Assembly: GCA_963769715.1 (NCBI GenBank)
Contig: CAVYNE010000020.1
Coordinates: 1 to 64,000 of the forward strand
Source of the DNA: Palsa-504 sp963769715
Lineage (GTDB): Bacteria; Actinomycetota; Actinomycetes; Streptosporangiales; Streptosporangiaceae
Direction: 5' to 3'
Length of the DNA: 64,000 nucleotides
Below, piece after piece: positions 60,974-64,000 of the stretch. The translations under genes were made by a program, and so were the position numbers. The first letter of the stretch is position 1; every line of letters begins with the position of its first letter. The notes under the pieces are model-generated. The model saw only the letters and a list, made by a program, of their open reading frames with translations. It was not told the DNA's origin and searched no databases.

Positions 60974-61897
60974 ATGAGCCTGCACAGCCTGCTATCGGTC
61001 ACCATCGGCGTGCCGAACGTCGAGGAGACTGCCGCCTACTACGCCGAGTTCGGCCTGACCCAGGGCGCCGACGGCTGGTTCAGCACCGTCGATGCCGGGC
61101 GGCAGCTCCGGATCCTGCCCGCGCCCACCCGGCGGCTGCTCGCCCTGCGGGTCGGCGCCGACGACGCCGACGACCTAGCCCGCGCCGCGGCCAACCTGAC
61201 CAGGCTCGGCGTGCCGCAAGACCTGGCGGGGGGCAGCCTGGAGGCGACCGAACCGGTCACCGGCGTGCGCGTCGGCCTGGACGTCGTCCCGCGCGGTGAG
61301 CAGCAGCCGGTTCCGGCCACCATCTACAACGGCCCCGGCCGGCTCGACCGCCCGGACTGCCGGGCGCCCGGTTTCAGCCGGGCCGGCCGGGTGCGCCCCC
61401 GCAAGCTCGGTCACACCGTGCTCGGCAGCACCGACTATTGCGCCACCTCGGCTTTCTTCACCGACGGGCTCGGGTTCAAGGTCAGCGACCGCATCAAGGA
61501 CGTGGGCGCGTTCATGCGCTGCTCGAACGACCACCACAACGTGCTGGTCCTGGCCGCGCCGGTGAGCTTCCTGCACCACACGTCCTGGCAGGTCGACGAC
61601 ATCGACGACGTCGGGCGCGGCGCCTTCGCGATGCTCGAGGGCAGGCCCGAGCGGCACGTCTGGGGACTCGGGCGGCACTACGCGGGATCGAACTTCTTCT
61701 GGTACCTCAAGGACCCGGCGGGCAACTTCTCCGAGTACTACAGCGACATGGACTGCATCGTCGATGACCAGCTGTGGACGCCCGAGGACCTCGAGGGAGC
61801 TCGCGGCCTGTTCGCCTGGGGACCGCCGCCGCCGCCCTCCTTCCTGCATCCCGAAGACCTCGCGGCCATGATGACCGGAGCCCACTCGGCGCGCTGA
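60974..61897 (+). CDS. VOC-family extradiol dioxygenase
   Basis: A 307-residue protein with two glyoxalase/VOC modules: the N-terminal one is degenerate and the C-terminal one carries the metal triad in G-H-T-V-L (His near 147), H-H-T-S-W (His near 206) and F-S-E-Y-Y (Glu near 257). This arrangement is that of type I extradiol ring-cleaving dioxygenases, Fe(II) or Mn(II) enzymes opening catechol-like rings. N-H-H..H-L-H-H type substrate residues are not resolvable by eye. Start ATG with AGGAGGC upstream. The convergent acyl-CoA ligase may handle downstream acids. Confidence 0.84.
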   Translation: MSLHSLLSVTIGVPNVEETAAYYAEFGLTQGADGWFSTVDAGRQLRILPAPTRRLLALRVGADDADDLARAAANLTRLGVPQDLAGGSLEATEPVTGVRVGLDVVPRGEQQPVPATIYNGPGRLDRPDCRAPGFSRAGRVRPRKLGHTVLGSTDYCATSAFFTDGLGFKVSDRIKDVGAFMRCSNDHHNVLVLAAPVSFLHHTSWQVDDIDDVGRGAFAMLEGRPERHVWGLGRHYAGSNFFWYLKDPAGNFSEYYSDMDCIVDDQLWTPEDLEGARGLFAWGPPPPPSFLHPEDLAAMMTGAHSAR

Positions 61898-61939
61898 CCG
61901 TAACCGCACCATGCCCGGCGGCTGCCGCCGTCCCCTGCT

Positions 61940-63457
61940 TCAGCTGGGGACCAGTTCGTCTTTCAGGACTTTCCCCAGCGTGTTCTTGGGCAGCTCCGAA
62001 CGGAACTGGAACACACGCGGGCACTTGTAAGCGGCCAGCCGCTCCCGGCAGTAGGTGACGAGCTCGGCCTCGAGCAGTTCCTTCTCGGGCCGCACGATAA
62101 TCACCGCCATGACTTCCTCGCCGAGCCGCTCATCGGGGATGCCGACCACGGCCGCCTCGGCCACGGCCGGATGGGCGTGCAGCACGTTCTCGATCTCGCT
62201 GGGGTACACGTTGTATCCGCCGCGGATGATGAGCTCCTTCTGGCGGCTGACGATGAACAAGAACCCGTCCTCGTCGAAATAGCCCAGGTCACCTGTGTGC
62301 AGCCAATCACCGGTGAAGGCGCTCGCGGTCGCCTCCGGGTTGTTCAGGTATCCCTTCATCACGTGCAGGCCGCGGGTGACGATCTCGCCCACGTTCTCCG
62401 GGCCAGGAGGAAGCGGCCGGTCCTGTCCGTCCCAGACCTGGGTCTGCGTTCCCCAGATGGGCTTGCCGACGCTGTAGGCGCGGCGCTCGACCTCGCTGGG
62501 GTTGAAGGTCGTGGTCGATGCGGTCTCGCTCATCCCGTAGCCCTCCAGGATCACCAGCCCGAAGCGGTCCTCGAACGCGTCCAGGACGGGCGCGGGGATG
62601 GATGCCCCGCCGGAGATGGCGACCCGCAGCGAGGACAGGTCATAGCTCTCCAGGTCCGGGCAGGACAGCAGGTCGACGAACATGGTGGGCACGCCCTCGA
62701 AGATGGTGGCCCGGTCCCGCTGGATCGCGGTCAGCACCGCGGCCGGCGTGAACCGCGGGATCAGCGACATGGTGCAGCCGAACCGCACGCAGACGTCCAG
62801 GATGCTGGACAGGCCGAACACGTGGAACAGCGGCAGCACGGTGATCACGATGTCGTCGGGCTTGACGTCAAACAGGCGGCCGGGGATGTCGGCGTTCATG
62901 TACAGCTGGATGTGCGTGAGCTCGGCGCCCTTGGGCCGCCCGGTCGTCCCGGAGGTATAGACAATGACGGCCGTGTCCGTGGGCTGCCGGGAGACCATCT
63001 CGAAATGCGGTACGGTGACGGCCAGGAGCCGTTCGAAGGGGACGGCCACCCCGCCATCATCGGCGTGGCCGACGGCGTAGACCTGATCGAGCCCGGCGGC
63101 TTCCGCCCCCTTGAGCGCCTCGGCCAGCACTCCCGCCCAGGTGATCAGGACACGGGCCCCGCTGTCACCCAGCTGGAAGGCCACTTCCGGTGCCCTGAGC
63201 AAGACGTTCAGCGGCACCACCGTGCCGCCGGCCTTGAGGATCCCGAAGTAGGAGACGAGGAACTGCGGGATGTTGGGCAACTGCAGCGCGATGGGGTCGC
63301 CGGGCTTTACCCCCATACCCGCCAGGGACGCCGCGACGCGGTCAGACGCCTGATCGAGCTCCCGGTAGGTGAGCTGGCCGCCGTCGAACACCGCCACCGG
63401 CTGGTGTGGCGAGGAACGCGCGGTTTCACTGAGGATGACGGCAAGATTGAAGCTCAC
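61940..63457 (-). CDS. Long-chain fatty-acid/aryl CoA ligase (AMP-binding)
   Basis: A 505-residue adenylate-forming enzyme. P-loop: Y-T-S-G-T-T-G-R-P-K-G near residue 167; Y-G-M-S-E-T-A-S near residue 309; hinge: H-T-G-D-L-G-Y near residue 392; late Lys in K-N-T-L-G-K-V near residue 493. It activates carboxylic acids as CoA thioesters; L-P-L-F-H-V-F-G fits medium- to long-chain acyl substrates. Start ATG at 63457 preceded by AAAAGGGAGG. It is convergent with the dioxygenase. Confidence 0.9.
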   Translation of the reverse strand: MSFNLAVILSETARSSPHQPVAVFDGGQLTYRELDQASDRVAASLAGMGVKPGDPIALQLPNIPQFLVSYFGILKAGGTVVPLNVLLRAPEVAFQLGDSGARVLITWAGVLAEALKGAEAAGLDQVYAVGHADDGGVAVPFERLLAVTVPHFEMVSRQPTDTAVIVYTSGTTGRPKGAELTHIQLYMNADIPGRLFDVKPDDIVITVLPLFHVFGLSSILDVCVRFGCTMSLIPRFTPAAVLTAIQRDRATIFEGVPTMFVDLLSCPDLESYDLSSLRVAISGGASIPAPVLDAFEDRFGLVILEGYGMSETASTTTFNPSEVERRAYSVGKPIWGTQTQVWDGQDRPLPPGPENVGEIVTRGLHVMKGYLNNPEATASAFTGDWLHTGDLGYFDEDGFLFIVSRQKELIIRGGYNVYPSEIENVLHAHPAVAEAAVVGIPDERLGEEVMAVIIVRPEKELLEAELVTYCRERLAAYKCPRVFQFRSELPKNTLGKVLKDELVPS

Positions 63458-63630
63458 GGCCCCTCCCTTTTACGATGCGAGTTCGCGGGCCAGTGTCTTC
63501 AGCCTGTGCTTAAAGTCCGGTGTCGGCTAGGGGCGTTCAGCCCGATGGGCAGGGACCTTCGGCCGGGGATGAGTAACCGGCTGGCTGGCCTTATCGGAAC
63601 CTGACCCGGTGCCTGTCGCTAGCCGAGCCC

Positions 63631-64000
63631 TCAGACGTGGTTCTCCGGCGGGACGATGAGGACGGGGCAGGCCGCGTGGTGGGCGACCTGGCTCGTCACC
63701 GAGCCCATCAGCAGCTGCCCGAACCCGCCCACGCCGCGCGAGCCGAGCACGACCATGTCCGCGTCCCGGCTCGCGCCGATGAGCACTTCAACCGGGAAGC
63801 CGTGAACCGCCGTGACGGTGACCGACTCGGGGTGCGGTTCGCCCACATCGGCCAGCGCTTTGTCGGTTTCCGCCTGGGCTGCCTCGCGGGCCCGTTCGGT
63901 CTCGATCTTGTCTTCCGGGTAGAGGACGGGGCCGCCGCCGAAGCCCACCACGGCCTGGTGCACAGTGATCACGGTGAGCGGCGCGTGATGAACCGCCGCC
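63631..64000 (-). CDS. Universal stress protein (cut by window end)
   Basis: The frame is open from the stop at 63631 to the window edge, so the N terminus lies beyond. The visible 122 residues include A-A-V-H-H-A-P-L-T-V-I-T-V-H at the edge and, near the end, the ATP-binding motif G-S-R-G-V-G-G-F-G-Q-L-L-M-G-S-V and P-V-L-I-V-P typical of UspA. It responds to stress and starvation; in mycobacteria such genes are often under DosR. No further control signal is visible. Confidence 0.9.
   Translation of the reverse strand, partial: AAVHHAPLTVITVHQAVVGFGGGPVLYPEDKIETERAREAAQAETDKALADVGEPHPESVTVTAVHGFPVEVLIGASRDADMVVLGSRGVGGFGQLLMGSVTSQVAHHAACPVLIVPPENHV

Noticed and set aside
1..64000. tRNA genes or insertion sequences
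   Set aside because: Scanning by eye found no cloverleaf-like segment with a T-arm and no transposase-like protein or terminal inverted repeats; a dedicated search could still find a divergent one.

Overview
The window is high-GC bacterial chromosome, densely coding on both strands, with GTG and TTG starts, ATGA/GTGA gene overlaps and GGAGG ribosome sites. Gene content (form I CO dehydrogenase, group 1h [NiFe]-hydrogenase, YkuD L,D-transpeptidases, LigD polymerase domain, PPK2, an F420/NADP-type reductase) points to an Actinomycetota member, plausibly a soil lineage near Streptosporangiales; this is inferred from content and style only. No tRNA, rRNA, CRISPR array or intact mobile element was seen.

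Layout. 0-5 kb: end of lgt, DUF2252 protein, RHH/RelE-type toxin-antitoxin pair, YbaK deacylase, a protein fused to a GNAT domain, a cytosine-deaminase-like enzyme. 5-11 kb: aerobic CO dehydrogenase operon coxM-S-L-D-E, with the form I active-site loop in CoxL but single-base frameshifts in coxM, coxL (four) and coxE. 11-24 kb: envelope/redox island with a Tat-secreted molybdopterin oxidoreductase, a Tyr/Gly-rich membrane protein, a GT-C glycosyltransferase and a methyltransferase in one operon, divergent from a two-component system; then a secreted beta-helix protein, a TauE/SafE permease, an epimerase and two glycosyltransferase-type genes. 24-38 kb: cold-shock protein, two L,D-transpeptidases, two tandem paralogous secreted proteins of unknown function, a trypsin-fold protein that has lost its whole catalytic triad, a thiolase, lnt, and two transporters. 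39-49 kb: ProA-like enzyme, then a twelve-gene [NiFe]-hydrogenase operon on the minus strand (small and large subunits, NifU-like protein, several uncharacterised partners, maturation protease, HypA, HypC). 49-53 kb: a degenerate ATPase/HTH regulator, a ricin-type lipoprotein, a Ni/Co permease under a cobalamin riboswitch, an ArsR remnant. 53-64 kb: YceI protein, LigD polymerase, PPK2, a TetR remnant abutting another gene fragment, an F420/NADP-type reductase, a DrrAB-like ABC exporter, thioredoxin with a CsoR-like operator, a VOC dioxygenase, an acyl-CoA ligase, and a universal stress protein cut by the window edge.

Taken together, CO dehydrogenase and group 1h hydrogenase in one neighbourhood suggest an organism that can draw electrons from trace CO and H2 during starvation, with metal supply (NiCoT), maturation factors and persistence genes (PPK2, LigD, universal stress protein) nearby.

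Caution: about ten genes have a clean one-base frame change, often in a homopolymer, with conserved sequence intact on both sides and the corrected length divisible by three. Most lie between 5.9 and 13.2 kb. Assembly or sequencing indels are the simplest explanation, but real decay cannot be excluded from the sequence alone.
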